Source of the DNA: Gammaproteobacteria bacterium
Lineage (GTDB): Bacteria; Pseudomonadota; Gammaproteobacteria; Enterobacterales; Psychrobiaceae
Length of the DNA stretch: 41,182 nucleotides
Assembly: GCA_013214965.1 (NCBI GenBank)
Contig: JABSRU010000017.1
Location: 1-41,182 of the forward strand
Direction of reading: 5' to 3'
Made by a program: the position numbers and the translations under genes. The notes under the pieces were generated by a model. It had not been told where the DNA came from, made no database searches, and saw nothing but the letters and a program-made list of their open reading frames with translations. Every line of letters begins with the position of its first letter. Position 1 is the stretch's first letter. Positions 9,208 to 17,639 of the stretch are shown here, piece by piece.

Positions 9208-10773
9208 TTATAAACCTTGATCCTTAGCCATTTGTTTGGCAATGCGAGGTGCCGTCCAAAGTGAAGGTAGTAATATTAGCGAGACAGGAACAGCAGTGAC
9301 GACAATGAAGGATTGCAGCGCTGAGATCCCGCCAGACCCAATTGAGATTAAGATCGCTGCCACAACTCCCATCATCACTCCCCAGAAAATTCGCACACCA
9401 CCGTTTGGATGATCAGTGCCGGTCATTACCATGGAGATTGAGTAGGTCATCGAGTCTCCGGTGGTTGCAACGAAAATAGTGGTTAAAATTAAGAACAATA
9501 TTGAAATGATTCCGCCAAATGGCAACTGCTCTGTAATCGCGAGTAATGCTGCAGGGAGATTAAAGCCGGTAAAGGGTTTTGAGATAACGCCAGGGTCAGC
9601 CAGTTCATAAAACAAGCCACTGCCGCCGACAATAGTAAACCAAAAACAAGTAACCACCGGAGCGACAATTGAAATGGTTAAGATCATTTGACGGATAGTA
9701 CGACCACGGGATATACGAGCAACAAACATCGCCATTAAAGGGCCATAACCTAAAAACCAACCCCAGAAAAATACGGTCCACCAGTCTAACCAGGCAGGAC
9801 TAGCACGGAAGGTTGCCATTGGCACGAACTCACTAATATAAATACCAAAGGAATGAACATAAGCATCAATAATGAATGCGGTTGGACCAAACAACAGAAT
9901 AAATGCCATAAGCAAGGTCGCTAATACAATATTAAAACTACTAAGGAGTTGAATACCGCGGGTGACACCGCTAACAGCTGAAAGGGTATAGATAACAATC
10001 AAACCAACTAGCACAGTCACTTGGGTGGTATAAGTGTTTGGGATGTCGAATAGTTTTTCGAGTCCGAAACTCACCTGTAAGCCAAGAAATCCGATCGGAC
10101 CAACAGTACCTGCGACCACGGCGATAACACAGACCGAATCAACAATAGCGCCAAAAGGACCGGTCATGACTTTATTGCCAAAGACTGGATAGAGTAGGGT
10201 GCGTGGTTTAAGTGGCAGTCCTTTTTCATAATGCAAATGCATTAATACTATGCCCGTTAGGCTACCTAATATCGCCCAAGCTAGGAATCCCCAATGCATA
10301 AAGCTTTGTGCTAGTGCATTATAAGCAGCATTGGTGGTGCCAGTTTCGCCACCAAATAATGGTGGCGGTGAGGTAAAATGGGCCATTGGCTCTGCCGCGG
10401 CCCAGAAGACACCACCACCAGCAAGCAACGTACACATGATGATTGAAATCCATTTAAAGGTTGTTAACTCAGGCTTTTTTAAGCCGCCGAGTACCACTGA
10501 ACCAGTACGCCCCGTGGTTAAAAAAAGTCCAATAACGAAAGTTAGCAATAGCAAAATTTGCCAATAGGCACCAAACAATTTAGTGGATGCGCCAAAGGCG
10601 CTGTTGACCCAGCTAGACATCAATTCAATGTCATATAATGCCAAAGCAACAAACAGTAAGATTGCGCCACCACTGATGAAAAAAACAGGCAAATCTACAT
10701 CGGCCAGCCATTGACCTTTTTTCTTGGCTGCACTCTCATTAGCAGCTATAGGGGTATTAATACTATTACTCAT
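9208..10773 (-). CDS. BCCT-family transporter (betaine/choline/carnitine type)
   Basis: 521 aa with about 12 membrane helices. BCCT hallmarks are present: the FVARISRGRTIRQMI segment after the substrate-site helix and a GGVFWAAAEPMAHF segment. The substrate box reads WGWFLGYGP rather than the tryptophan-rich WWISWSP-like form of most characterised members, so the substrate cannot be assigned. BCCT proteins move quaternary ammonium or sulfonium compounds by Na+ or H+ symport or by antiport. I chose the internal ATG preceded by AGGAG at 7 bases (MSNSINTP), which removes a 27-residue unsupported N-terminal extension. It is in a five-gene operon with ALDH and the M19 protein. Confidence 0.88.
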   Translation of the reverse strand: MSNSINTPIAANESAAKKKGQWLADVDLPVFFISGGAILLFVALALYDIELMSSWVNSAFGASTKLFGAYWQILLLLTFVIGLFLTTGRTGSVVLGGLKKPELTTFKWISIIMCTLLAGGGVFWAAAEPMAHFTSPPPLFGGETGTTNAAYNALAQSFMHWGFLAWAILGSLTGIVLMHLHYEKGLPLKPRTLLYPVFGNKVMTGPFGAIVDSVCVIAVVAGTVGPIGFLGLQVSFGLEKLFDIPNTYTTQVTVLVGLIVIYTLSAVSGVTRGIQLLSSFNIVLATLLMAFILLFGPTAFIIDAYVHSFGIYISEFVPMATFRASPAWLDWWTVFFWGWFLGYGPLMAMFVARISRGRTIRQMILTISIVAPVVTCFWFTIVGGSGLFYELADPGVISKPFTGFNLPAALLAITEQLPFGGIISILFLILTTIFVATTGDSMTYSISMVMTGTDHPNGGVRIFWGVMMGVVAAILISIGSGGISALQSFIVVTAVPVSLILLPSLWTAPRIAKQMAKDQGL

Positions 10774-10857
10774 TATCGACTCCTGTAATGGAACTCTTAT
10801 AATTGATTCATATTGGTGGTTTTCAGTGGAATTTGGGGCGTTACAGTCCCTCAACTC

Positions 10858-11868
10858 TTAGCTGGTGACCACGTTAGGTTGTAATGCGTCGTCAAGAAAA
10901 TTGAGCCAATTGAGCCCCATTACCTTCGCGACGTCTTGATCATTAAAGCCCCGTTCTTGCAAGCCTTTGGTGATGTTTGGAAAATCTCTGCTGTCACGAA
11001 ACCACGATAGTGGTCGCGGCCAGTCAGCGTTAGCTTTTGAGCCTTCGCCATAATCCATTTCTTTTGACCAGCGGCCATTACGCATCCATTCAAGAATGGA
11101 GAGCGGTTGGTCCTGACAGAGATCGGTCCCAATACCGATATGGCCTATCCCCATCAGATCGGCTGTGTTGGCGACCATGTCACAAAAATCATTAAGACTA
11201 CAGTCTGAGCCATGTTTAAGATGGAAAGGATAAAGACTAAAGCCTAACAATCCTCCCGACTGCGCTAACGACTTAAGTACCGTGTCGGATTTATTGCGTT
11301 TGGCGGCGTGAAAGCTATTTGGATTGGCGTGTGAAATAACGATTGGTCGCTGCGATAGTTCGATCGTTTCAAGAGTACTCCGCTCGGCGCTATGACTCAT
11401 ATCGATGACCATGCCCACGCGATTCATCTCTGCGATCACCTGTCGACCAAAGCGCGTGACGCCACTGTCGACTGCCTCATAACAACCGCTAGCTAATAAG
11501 CTTTGGTTGTTATAAGTGAGCTGCATAATCATTAAATTAAGTTCACGCATTATCTCAACCATACCAATGTCGTCTTCAACTGGTGAACAATTTTGAGCGC
11601 CAAACATAATGCCAACTTTGCCAAGTGTTTTCGCCAGCCGAATATCCCCAGCGTTTTTCACTGGCATAATCAGATCGCTGTGTTGTTCAAATTGGCGATT
11701 CCAATCGCTGATCCGCAGTAAAGTTTCACGGATCTGCTCATGGTAGACAATCGTGACATGAACCATGGTAACGCCGCCAGCTCGAAGCTGTTCGAAAATC
11801 GTGCGGTTCCAGTTCGAGTATTGCAGACCGTCAATGACAATAAGGTCTTTATGCAGCTGAGTATTCAT
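10858..11868 (-). CDS. Peptidase M19 (membrane dipeptidase)-like protein with altered metal site
   Basis: 336 aa, covering the TIM-barrel of renal-dipeptidase family M19 (VIDMSHSAERSTLE, PIVISHANP, IGIGTDLCQ). The two downstream histidine ligands (MSH, ISH) are present. The N-terminal HxD motif of classical members (DGHND-like) is replaced by DGLQYSNW, and the bridging-Glu region reads MFGAQN. It is therefore unlikely to be an ordinary di-zinc dipeptidase. M19-like proteins of this kind occur beside glycine-betaine/dimethylglycine genes in Pseudomonas (recalled, not checked). It starts 13 bp after the ALDH stop. The role may be hydrolysis of a non-peptide amide or ring, or non-catalytic. Confidence 0.82.
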   Translation of the reverse strand: MNTQLHKDLIVIDGLQYSNWNRTIFEQLRAGGVTMVHVTIVYHEQIRETLLRISDWNRQFEQHSDLIMPVKNAGDIRLAKTLGKVGIMFGAQNCSPVEDDIGMVEIMRELNLMIMQLTYNNQSLLASGCYEAVDSGVTRFGRQVIAEMNRVGMVIDMSHSAERSTLETIELSQRPIVISHANPNSFHAAKRNKSDTVLKSLAQSGGLLGFSLYPFHLKHGSDCSLNDFCDMVANTADLMGIGHIGIGTDLCQDQPLSILEWMRNGRWSKEMDYGEGSKANADWPRPLSWFRDSRDFPNITKGLQERGFNDQDVAKVMGLNWLNFLDDALQPNVVTS

Positions 11869-11881
11869 CGGTTAGCTCCCG

Positions 11882-13324
11882 TTATGCGCGGATATAAGTC
11901 GTTTTAACGATGGTGTAAAACTCTTTGGCATAAGTGCCTTGCTCGCGCGAGCCAAAGCTTGAGTCTTTGCGACCACCAAATGGCACATGGTAATCAGTGC
12001 CAGCCGTTGGTAGATTTATCATGACGCAACCCGTTTTAGCACGACGCTTAAAATCGGTGGCATATTTTAATGAAGTAGTACAAATGCCACCCGTTAAACC
12101 AAAGTTGGTGTCATTAAGAGTCGCCAACGCTTCCTCGTAATCTTGAACTTTTATCACACAGGCGATTGGCGCAAATGCTTCATCGCGATTAATGGTCATG
12201 TCGTTGGTGGTTTCGGTGAAAAGTGCCGGCCGCATGTAATAGCCGTCGGTTTCTTCGGTGAGCACGTCGCCACCGTAAACGAGTTTTCCACCTTCTTCTT
12301 TAGCGATAGCCAAATAATTTAAGTTTTGTTCCATTTGACGGGCATCGGCGACTGCACCAATATGTACCCCTTCTTTAAGCGGATGGCCGACAACCAATTT
12401 CTTCATGCGGGCAATGACTTTTTCAACAAATAGATCATGAATACCAGCGGTAACGATCAAGCGAGAAGACGCAGTACATTTCTGGCCTGTACCACCATAA
12501 GCACCACCAACGGCACACTCGACAGCATTATCTAAATCGGCATCATCAAGTACTATTAAGGCATTCTTACTACCCATTTCTAATTGACATTTAACCAAGT
12601 TAACCGCAGTTGCTGCTGCTACTTTACGACCTGTTTCTAATGAGCCAGTGAAGGTGAGGGCGTTAATTTTTGTTGAGTGAATTAATACATCACCGACTTG
12701 CGCTCCGGGTCCCATCACTAAGTTAAATGTTCCGGCTGGTAAACCTTGACGCGAGATGATTTCGGTCAGTGCCCAGGCACTGGCTGGCACTTGGTTGGCG
12801 GGTTTAAATACGATTGAGTTACCAAAAGCCAATGCTGGCGCTATTTTCCATGCACCGGTAGCGGTTGGGAAATTCCAAGGGGTAATGATACCGACAACAC
12901 CGACTGGTTCGCGACGGGTTTCTATTTCGACGCCGGGGCGCACTGAATCGGCCGTTTCGCCCATTTGGCGTAGTACTTCTGCGGCGTAATAGTGAAAGAA
13001 TTGACCTGAACGGTACGTTTCACCAACGCCTTCTGCCAGTGTTTTACCTTCTTCTCGAGCGAGTAATTTACCCAGTTCATCTTTACGGGCAATTAGTTCA
13101 TCGCCAATGGCCATTAATACTGAGTAGCGTTGTTCTAACCCACTTTCTTGCCAAGCTAGCTGGCCTTGAATAGCGGCATCGATAGCGGCTTCTGTTTGTG
13201 CTTTGTCGGCTTGAGCGTAGTGACCGATAATGTCACTGGTATCTGCTGGGCTAATATTGATAATTGAGCTAGCGCCGTCAACCCATTGACCGTTGATGTA
13301 GTTACTAAAAATTGAATCTGACAT
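11882..13324 (-). CDS. NAD(P)+-dependent aldehyde dehydrogenase, semialdehyde dehydrogenase-like
   Basis: 480 aa, full-length ALDH. Catalytic Cys283 (GQKCTASSR), general-base Glu249 (LEMGSKN) and the oxyanion Asn151 (PWNFP) are all present. LEMGSKNALIVLDDADLDNA and the C-terminal REQGTYAKEFYT segment resemble 2-oxoglutarate semialdehyde dehydrogenases and related dicarboxylic semialdehyde enzymes. That is a resemblance only. It is the first gene of the minus-strand operon; GGAGG sits 5-6 bases before the ATG. It probably oxidises the aldehyde produced at the end of the catabolic route. Confidence 0.9.
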   Translation of the reverse strand: MSDSIFSNYINGQWVDGASSIINISPADTSDIIGHYAQADKAQTEAAIDAAIQGQLAWQESGLEQRYSVLMAIGDELIARKDELGKLLAREEGKTLAEGVGETYRSGQFFHYYAAEVLRQMGETADSVRPGVEIETRREPVGVVGIITPWNFPTATGAWKIAPALAFGNSIVFKPANQVPASAWALTEIISRQGLPAGTFNLVMGPGAQVGDVLIHSTKINALTFTGSLETGRKVAAATAVNLVKCQLEMGSKNALIVLDDADLDNAVECAVGGAYGGTGQKCTASSRLIVTAGIHDLFVEKVIARMKKLVVGHPLKEGVHIGAVADARQMEQNLNYLAIAKEEGGKLVYGGDVLTEETDGYYMRPALFTETTNDMTINRDEAFAPIACVIKVQDYEEALATLNDTNFGLTGGICTTSLKYATDFKRRAKTGCVMINLPTAGTDYHVPFGGRKDSSFGSREQGTYAKEFYTIVKTTYIRA

Positions 13325-13351
13325 ATAAACCTCCGTAAACTGATTAGCTGT

Positions 13352-13368
13352 ATCATATAAAACATGAT
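13352..13368. promoter_or_regulatory. Dyad overlapping a probable -10 of the ALDH operon
   Basis: ATCAT-N7-ATGAT in the spacer between the divergent ALDH and lysR genes. On the minus strand it contains TATGAT, a good -10 hexamer for the ALDH promoter about 30 bases before the start codon. It could be a LysR activation site or simply a promoter element. Confidence 0.35.
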
Positions 13369-13400
13369 TTAATAATAAAAATTAATTAATAATATCTAAC

Positions 13401-13417
13401 GATAAGGAATACTTATC
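13401..13417. promoter_or_regulatory. Predicted LysR operator, copy 1 (GATAAG-N5-CTTATC)
   Basis: A perfect 6-bp dyad with a 5-base spacer directly abuts the lysR start codon. It fits the T-N11-A LysR box form. It includes the lysR ribosome-binding sequence AAGGA, so binding would directly repress lysR. The same dyad recurs at 14353-14369. Confidence 0.6.
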
Positions 13418-14311
13418 ATGATGGCAGAATTTAAGATGGCTCAGCTCAGACATTTTGTGTGGGTTGTTGAATATAAAGGCTTTCATGCTGCAGCCGAGAA
13501 GGCGTGTCGTACTCAACCGGCCATTTCATTATCGATAAAAGATCTGGAAAATAAATTAGGGACGGCGGTTTTTGAAAAGCGTAATGCAAGAACAACATTG
13601 ATTGAATTAACCCCATTTGGTCAAGAATTTTTACCTAAAGCTAAAGAGTTAATCGCGCATCACGACAGGCTATCTCTTGATATGTCCTTATTGCGCGAAC
13701 ATAAAACCGGCCATCTTCGAATTGCTTCGGTGCCTTCGATTGCGTGTCGGATGTTACCGGATGTGTTGTCACAATTTGTGAAAAATCTCCCCGATCTTCA
13801 TGTTAGTTTTTATGACGATAATTCTGAAGCAGTATTGCGGATGGTCGAAAATCAACAAGTTGATCTCGGCATTGCCAGTTTATGGCATCAAGATGAGCAC
13901 AGTGATAAGACGTTCACCCCGATCTGGGAAGATCGTATCGGGGTTGTTTGCCGCTTCGATCACCCCTTGGCCGATGCAAATGAGTTACATTGGAAAGCAT
14001 TACGTCAGCAGCGCCTGATTCGTAATGGTACTTCGCGTTTGTTAGAAGATAGTGAGGCTGCACCGTTGTTAGAGGATTCGCAATTTTATATTTCCAGCAT
14101 GATGTCATTGATTGCAATGCTTGAAGCTGGCGTGGGGATCACGACATTACCTTGGTTTGCTTTTCCTAAAGATAGTGCGACTTTACGTTTTATTCCATTG
14201 AGCGAACCCCAAGTGATACGTCATATTGGTCTGGTGCAACTGAGTGACAAATCATTATCGCCAGCGGCACAGGCGCTGGCTGATTTCATTATCGAGAGTA
14301 CGAAAAAATAA
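13418..14311 (+). CDS. LysR-family transcriptional regulator
   Basis: 297 aa. The N-terminal winged helix-turn-helix (LRHFVWVVEYKGFHAAAEKACRTQPAISLSIKDLE, here split as residues ~8-45) is typical of LysR regulators and is followed by the two-lobed effector-binding domain (GHLRIASVPSIA, WEDRIGVVCRFDHPL, GVGITTLPWFAF). It is divergent from the ALDH-M19-BCCT-RidA-porin operon and upstream of the 573-aa/DUF3726 pair, the usual placement of a pathway-specific LysR activator. Two adjacent ATGs are possible starts; the first is listed. Confidence 0.93.
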   Translation: MMAEFKMAQLRHFVWVVEYKGFHAAAEKACRTQPAISLSIKDLENKLGTAVFEKRNARTTLIELTPFGQEFLPKAKELIAHHDRLSLDMSLLREHKTGHLRIASVPSIACRMLPDVLSQFVKNLPDLHVSFYDDNSEAVLRMVENQQVDLGIASLWHQDEHSDKTFTPIWEDRIGVVCRFDHPLADANELHWKALRQQRLIRNGTSRLLEDSEAAPLLEDSQFYISSMMSLIAMLEAGVGITTLPWFAFPKDSATLRFIPLSEPQVIRHIGLVQLSDKSLSPAAQALADFIIESTKK

Positions 14312-14351
14312 AAATTACAATTTTCATTTAGAACAATTGGTTAATTTGACT

Positions 14352-14370
14352 TGATAAGTTTTTCTTATCA
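14352..14370. promoter_or_regulatory. Predicted LysR operator, copy 2 (TGATAAG-N5-CTTATCA)
   Basis: A 7-bp perfect dyad with a 5-base spacer lies about 100 bases before the 573-aa gene. Its core GATAAG-N5-CTTATC is the same as the dyad at the lysR start. A terminator of lysR is the alternative, but no T tract follows it, so an operator is favoured. Confidence 0.55.
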
Positions 14371-14471
14371 GGTGATTTAGCCTTTTGATTTGGAGAGGTC
14401 ACTTTTTTGTTCAACAATGAGTCAAATGTCCGATAGTCTCGGTGCCGTAAAAATAAATAAGGAACAGCATA

Positions 14472-16193
14472 ATGACCTCTGATGCCGCTATTCAAACATC
14501 ACTGCGCGGGGACACAGCCATGCTATTGCGCCCTGCCAAACAAGTGATGGATATTGAACGATTAGGTGCCTTTCATCAAAGTCGATTGAGCTTTATGCGG
14601 ACGTTAGTACGACGCATATTCCGCGAACGTTGGCAAATTGAACCCGTGCGATTTGAACTAGATCCAAAAGGTTATGGTACTGTGGTTTATGAAGTTAGCG
14701 CGCCTCATGGCATCTTTAGTTTTGTATTGTTTTCATCATTTCTTTCTGATGATGAGCGTAATGATCGGGTGATTGCGACGAAATGGGATTTAACAATGGC
14801 GCTAGTGGAAGGGCGAGTTGATAAGGCTTATGTTGATCATTTGGCGCAGAATGTGCCAAAGCAAGAAGCCGGACGTCTCGATTCGCGCGTTTTTGTGTTA
14901 TCACGGGCTAATCGTAGCGCCCGTAATTTTAATTATGTCGTCGATCAACTTGCCGCAGGTAAACAACCTGATATCGCTAAAATTGCTGAAGTTGGTTATT
15001 TGTACCGCACAACCGCCGTTTATGGCAGTGGCAAGTTAGGGATGGCAGATTGGGATAAAGTGTGTGATAAGCATAAGGATTTTTCCCGTCCATTTGCTGG
15101 GGAAATGTTTGTCTGTTGGATGTTACGTAATTTTAGTCTATTGCAGGTCGAACATATTGCACAGCATCAGTCGTCTAACACCTATCAACCGATGCAAGCT
15201 GACATTAAACGTTACTTTGGAATTGGTAATTCAACGGGATTGGGGATGGCACCTTATCTGGTGAATCATCCGCAATTGATTAATCAATGGATTGAAATGC
15301 GGGAATTGGCCTTGGCACGTGTTCGAACGCTCGGTGGTGTTAATCCGCTAATTAAACAAAATTTGATCGATTTAATTAACCGCTGTTCGCTCCATACCCG
15401 CCAAACCATTACTGAAGATGAGCGACAAACTGGACACAATCAACAGATGATCGAAGATTTAGCGTTGATGAAGCGTCAAGTTGAGGCGGATCTTGAGTCC
15501 TTTGATGCGCTTGTAACGTGGAGCGAGCAACATTGCTTAGTACCAGCCCAAGAAATGTTGGTGTCAATTTTATTGGAAATGCATCCAGAACTGGTCGATG
15601 AATTAGAAGACTTCCACACGGTCGAAGAGCTTCTCGACTTGGAGCCCTTAATGCCACTGTCGGAGTTAAAAATGATGATTGAGCAACGTTATGATTGGGC
15701 GCTCGCAATCGATTTTGACGCTGAAGGTTCGCGTGAAACTTACTGGTATCGCTCAGAGGAAAAAATGGAGCCTCGACTTGGTAGTATCGCTGATGTGGAA
15801 GGGAAGAAAAAACACATGGACTTGGCCGTAGGGTTTGCAGTACGCCGATGCTACGATTTACTCGGTGAATATATCAACGTTCATCGGAATCATACGACCG
15901 CTGACTTTATGGTGCAACAACCCAAATTACGGGGCACTGTGCGCCGAATTCAAACGATGAATCATTGTATTTATGGTGATATTCAAGCGAATCTATTAGA
16001 TAAAAATATTTTACCAATGCATTTGTTACGTTGTAAATTGGCCTTTTTCGGGGTCAGTAAATTTGACCCACGTTCTCGATTATGGGTGCGTAATACGATG
16101 TTTCAAGGCGCGCCGTTGCTTGACGAAATTGGTACGACATTTAGCGATGATTGGTTTATGCCGATCGCGCCAACTCTCTCTTCAACAGTCTAG
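14472..16193 (+). CDS. Uncharacterised conserved 573-aa protein of a catabolic island
   Basis: 573 aa, no signal peptide or membrane helices. Likely conserved motifs are YRTTAVYGSGKLGMAD (residues ~180-195), PFAGEMFVCWMLRNFSL and GIGNSTGLGMAP (250-261), which look like ligand-binding loops. The C-terminal half is helical, with an acidic stretch near 380-400. It resembles large hypothetical proteins I recall from alpha- and gammaproteobacterial genomes, but I know no assigned function. AAGGAA lies 7 bases before the ATG. It is followed 14 bp later by the DUF3726-like gene and preceded by a predicted LysR operator shared with lysR. This ties it to the BCCT/ALDH pathway, perhaps as the key missing enzyme. 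Confidence 0.85.
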   Translation: MTSDAAIQTSLRGDTAMLLRPAKQVMDIERLGAFHQSRLSFMRTLVRRIFRERWQIEPVRFELDPKGYGTVVYEVSAPHGIFSFVLFSSFLSDDERNDRVIATKWDLTMALVEGRVDKAYVDHLAQNVPKQEAGRLDSRVFVLSRANRSARNFNYVVDQLAAGKQPDIAKIAEVGYLYRTTAVYGSGKLGMADWDKVCDKHKDFSRPFAGEMFVCWMLRNFSLLQVEHIAQHQSSNTYQPMQADIKRYFGIGNSTGLGMAPYLVNHPQLINQWIEMRELALARVRTLGGVNPLIKQNLIDLINRCSLHTRQTITEDERQTGHNQQMIEDLALMKRQVEADLESFDALVTWSEQHCLVPAQEMLVSILLEMHPELVDELEDFHTVEELLDLEPLMPLSELKMMIEQRYDWALAIDFDAEGSRETYWYRSEEKMEPRLGSIADVEGKKKHMDLAVGFAVRRCYDLLGEYINVHRNHTTADFMVQQPKLRGTVRRIQTMNHCIYGDIQANLLDKNILPMHLLRCKLAFFGVSKFDPRSRLWVRNTMFQGAPLLDEIGTTFSDDWFMPIAPTLSSTV

Positions 16194-16207
16194 GAAGGAA
16201 CGCGATA

Positions 16208-16945
16208 ATGCATATTTCAATGAATGAACTAAAAGCAGCACTGCGTCGATGTTTTGAAGCTAGCGGCTATTTTGTTGGTAACTACGAAGATGCGGCCAAT
16301 ATGATTGTATGGTTGGAAAAGCACGGCCTAAAAGGGCTAGAAGAGCTAGAACATGCGCTAGCGTACATCGCTGCTGACCAAAATAAACCCCAAAGCAAGA
16401 TTATTTACGAAGACAGCACATCGGCAACTATTGATGCTCATGGTCGAAGCTCACTTAATTGCGTTGCGGCCGCCGTTGATTTGGCTCAAGCCAAAGCTCT
16501 AGCGAGTGGTATTGCAACGATCACGGTACATAATTGCCACAATCGGATGTTTATTTTAAAGGCACTGACAGATTGTGGACGTCGCGGTATTAGCGCGGCG
16601 GCTTATTGGCAAAATGGCAGTGAAATCATTACCGAACACACTGCCGCTATTCGTTCCGGGCAGCGTTACCCCAATTATAGCCAAGCTATCACAAACCTAG
16701 CCTGCAGTGGTGAAGATAAGCAGGCATTAACCATTATATGTAGTTCGAGGGTTGATTTGACCTCGTCATTGCAAAGTACTGAGCAGCAATCTATTAGCGC
16801 GCAACAAATTGCAGAACATAAAGCACTAACTGTTGAACTAGGGATAGAGATTGACAAGAAATTGTGGGCTGAAATTAATCAATTGGGCACCGGTATTTTG
16901 GTTGAAAATACCGAACGTTCTCGTTTAGATGCTGGCGGTCGCTAA
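16208..16945 (+). CDS. DUF3726-like / LDH2-type oxidoreductase-like protein
   Basis: 245 aa. The N-terminus (MNELKAALRRCFEASGY... ANMIVWLEKHGLKGLEEL) fits the DUF3726 pattern I recall. The central region (IDAHGRSSLNCVAAAV, ALASGIATITVHNCHNR, RGISAAAYWQNG) echoes the malate/L-lactate dehydrogenase LDH2 fold. LDH2 members include imine reductases such as piperideine/pyrroline-2-carboxylate reductase. It is shorter than true LDH2 enzymes (~340 aa), so it may be a subunit. The ATG preceded by AAGGAA was chosen over an upstream start overlapping the 573-aa gene. The two genes are clearly co-transcribed and may form a complex. Confidence 0.7.
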   Translation: MHISMNELKAALRRCFEASGYFVGNYEDAANMIVWLEKHGLKGLEELEHALAYIAADQNKPQSKIIYEDSTSATIDAHGRSSLNCVAAAVDLAQAKALASGIATITVHNCHNRMFILKALTDCGRRGISAAAYWQNGSEIITEHTAAIRSGQRYPNYSQAITNLACSGEDKQALTIICSSRVDLTSSLQSTEQQSISAQQIAEHKALTVELGIEIDKKLWAEINQLGTGILVENTERSRLDAGGR

Positions 16946-17065
16946 GCATCACCCTGTTACTTATTATGGCTTGTCGTAAATTAATACATTAGATGTCGTC
17001 AGTTGAATATTTTTTTGAGCTGATCGATTAATCTTGTGTACCCATGATGAGAAGGGAATAGTATT

Positions 17066-17627
17066 TTGCGGCTCGCTTTTATTTTCTTGTATCATCTGTT
17101 TGTTGGTGGGGGTTTCTACTATGCCAATTTGAACAGTACTTCTCTGGATGAATTAGGCTTGCCAGCATCAATCGGTGGTTATACTAGGAGTATTGTCGGA
17201 ATTAGTGGCATGGTGGCTGGTTTTATTACCGGTCGGATAGCCGATAAAATGGAGCATGCAATTGCCCTATTGGTGATTTTTAGTTGTTTATTCATGCGTC
17301 TATTGAGCTTTATTTATGATCCAACCCGCTTTGCTTTTGTCGCCGGATTTGGTTGTGGCATGATGTGTTTTCCGGTTTTCCGGTTTTCCAGTTTTGGGGA
17401 TTTTGGCTGGCTGGATCCGACAACATTACTCTTCAACGGCCACGATGCAAATAAGCAGTGACTTTAGGTCTTGGTGGTGTCTTAGGAAATGTGTTAGCGG
17501 GCTATATTCGCGATATTACGGGCTCACTGGCACTTGTTTACAATAGCGGTGCTATTACTCGTTATATTCACGGTGTTTATATTGCATTAAAGCCAAAAGA
17601 CGCATTATGCAAACAATGCGTCTTTTG
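17066..17627 (+). pseudogene. Decayed MFS transporter fragment
   Basis: An initial frame from a TTG codon encodes ~130 aa. It resembles the C-terminal half of a monocarboxylate-type MFS protein (GLPASIGGYTRSIVGISGMVAGFITGRIADKM, like helices 7-8). It stops at 17461. The family sequence continues in other frames: SSTATMQISS near 17430-17460, then GLGGVLGNVLAGYIRDITGS from about 17468, typical of the last helices. The N-terminal half is missing and at least one frameshift is present. It is a remnant, possibly a former second transporter of the adjacent catabolic island. Confidence 0.7.
17595..17626. terminator. Bidirectional rho-independent terminator
   Basis: AAAAGACGCATT, an 8-base loop, and AATGCGTCTTTT form a perfect 12-bp stem with A and T runs at either end. 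It sits between the converging MFS remnant and the minus-strand membrane protein gene, so it can act in both directions. Confidence 0.75.
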
Positions 17628-17639
17628 ATGTATAGTCAG

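Noticed and set aside
14352-14370. LysR-gene terminator
   Set aside because: The hairpin lacks a following T run and repeats the dyad at the lysR start, so an operator is preferred.
15409-15708. Minus-strand open frame of 99 codons inside the 573-aa gene
   Set aside because: Lies wholly antisense to a well-supported gene, with biased composition and no ribosome-binding site.
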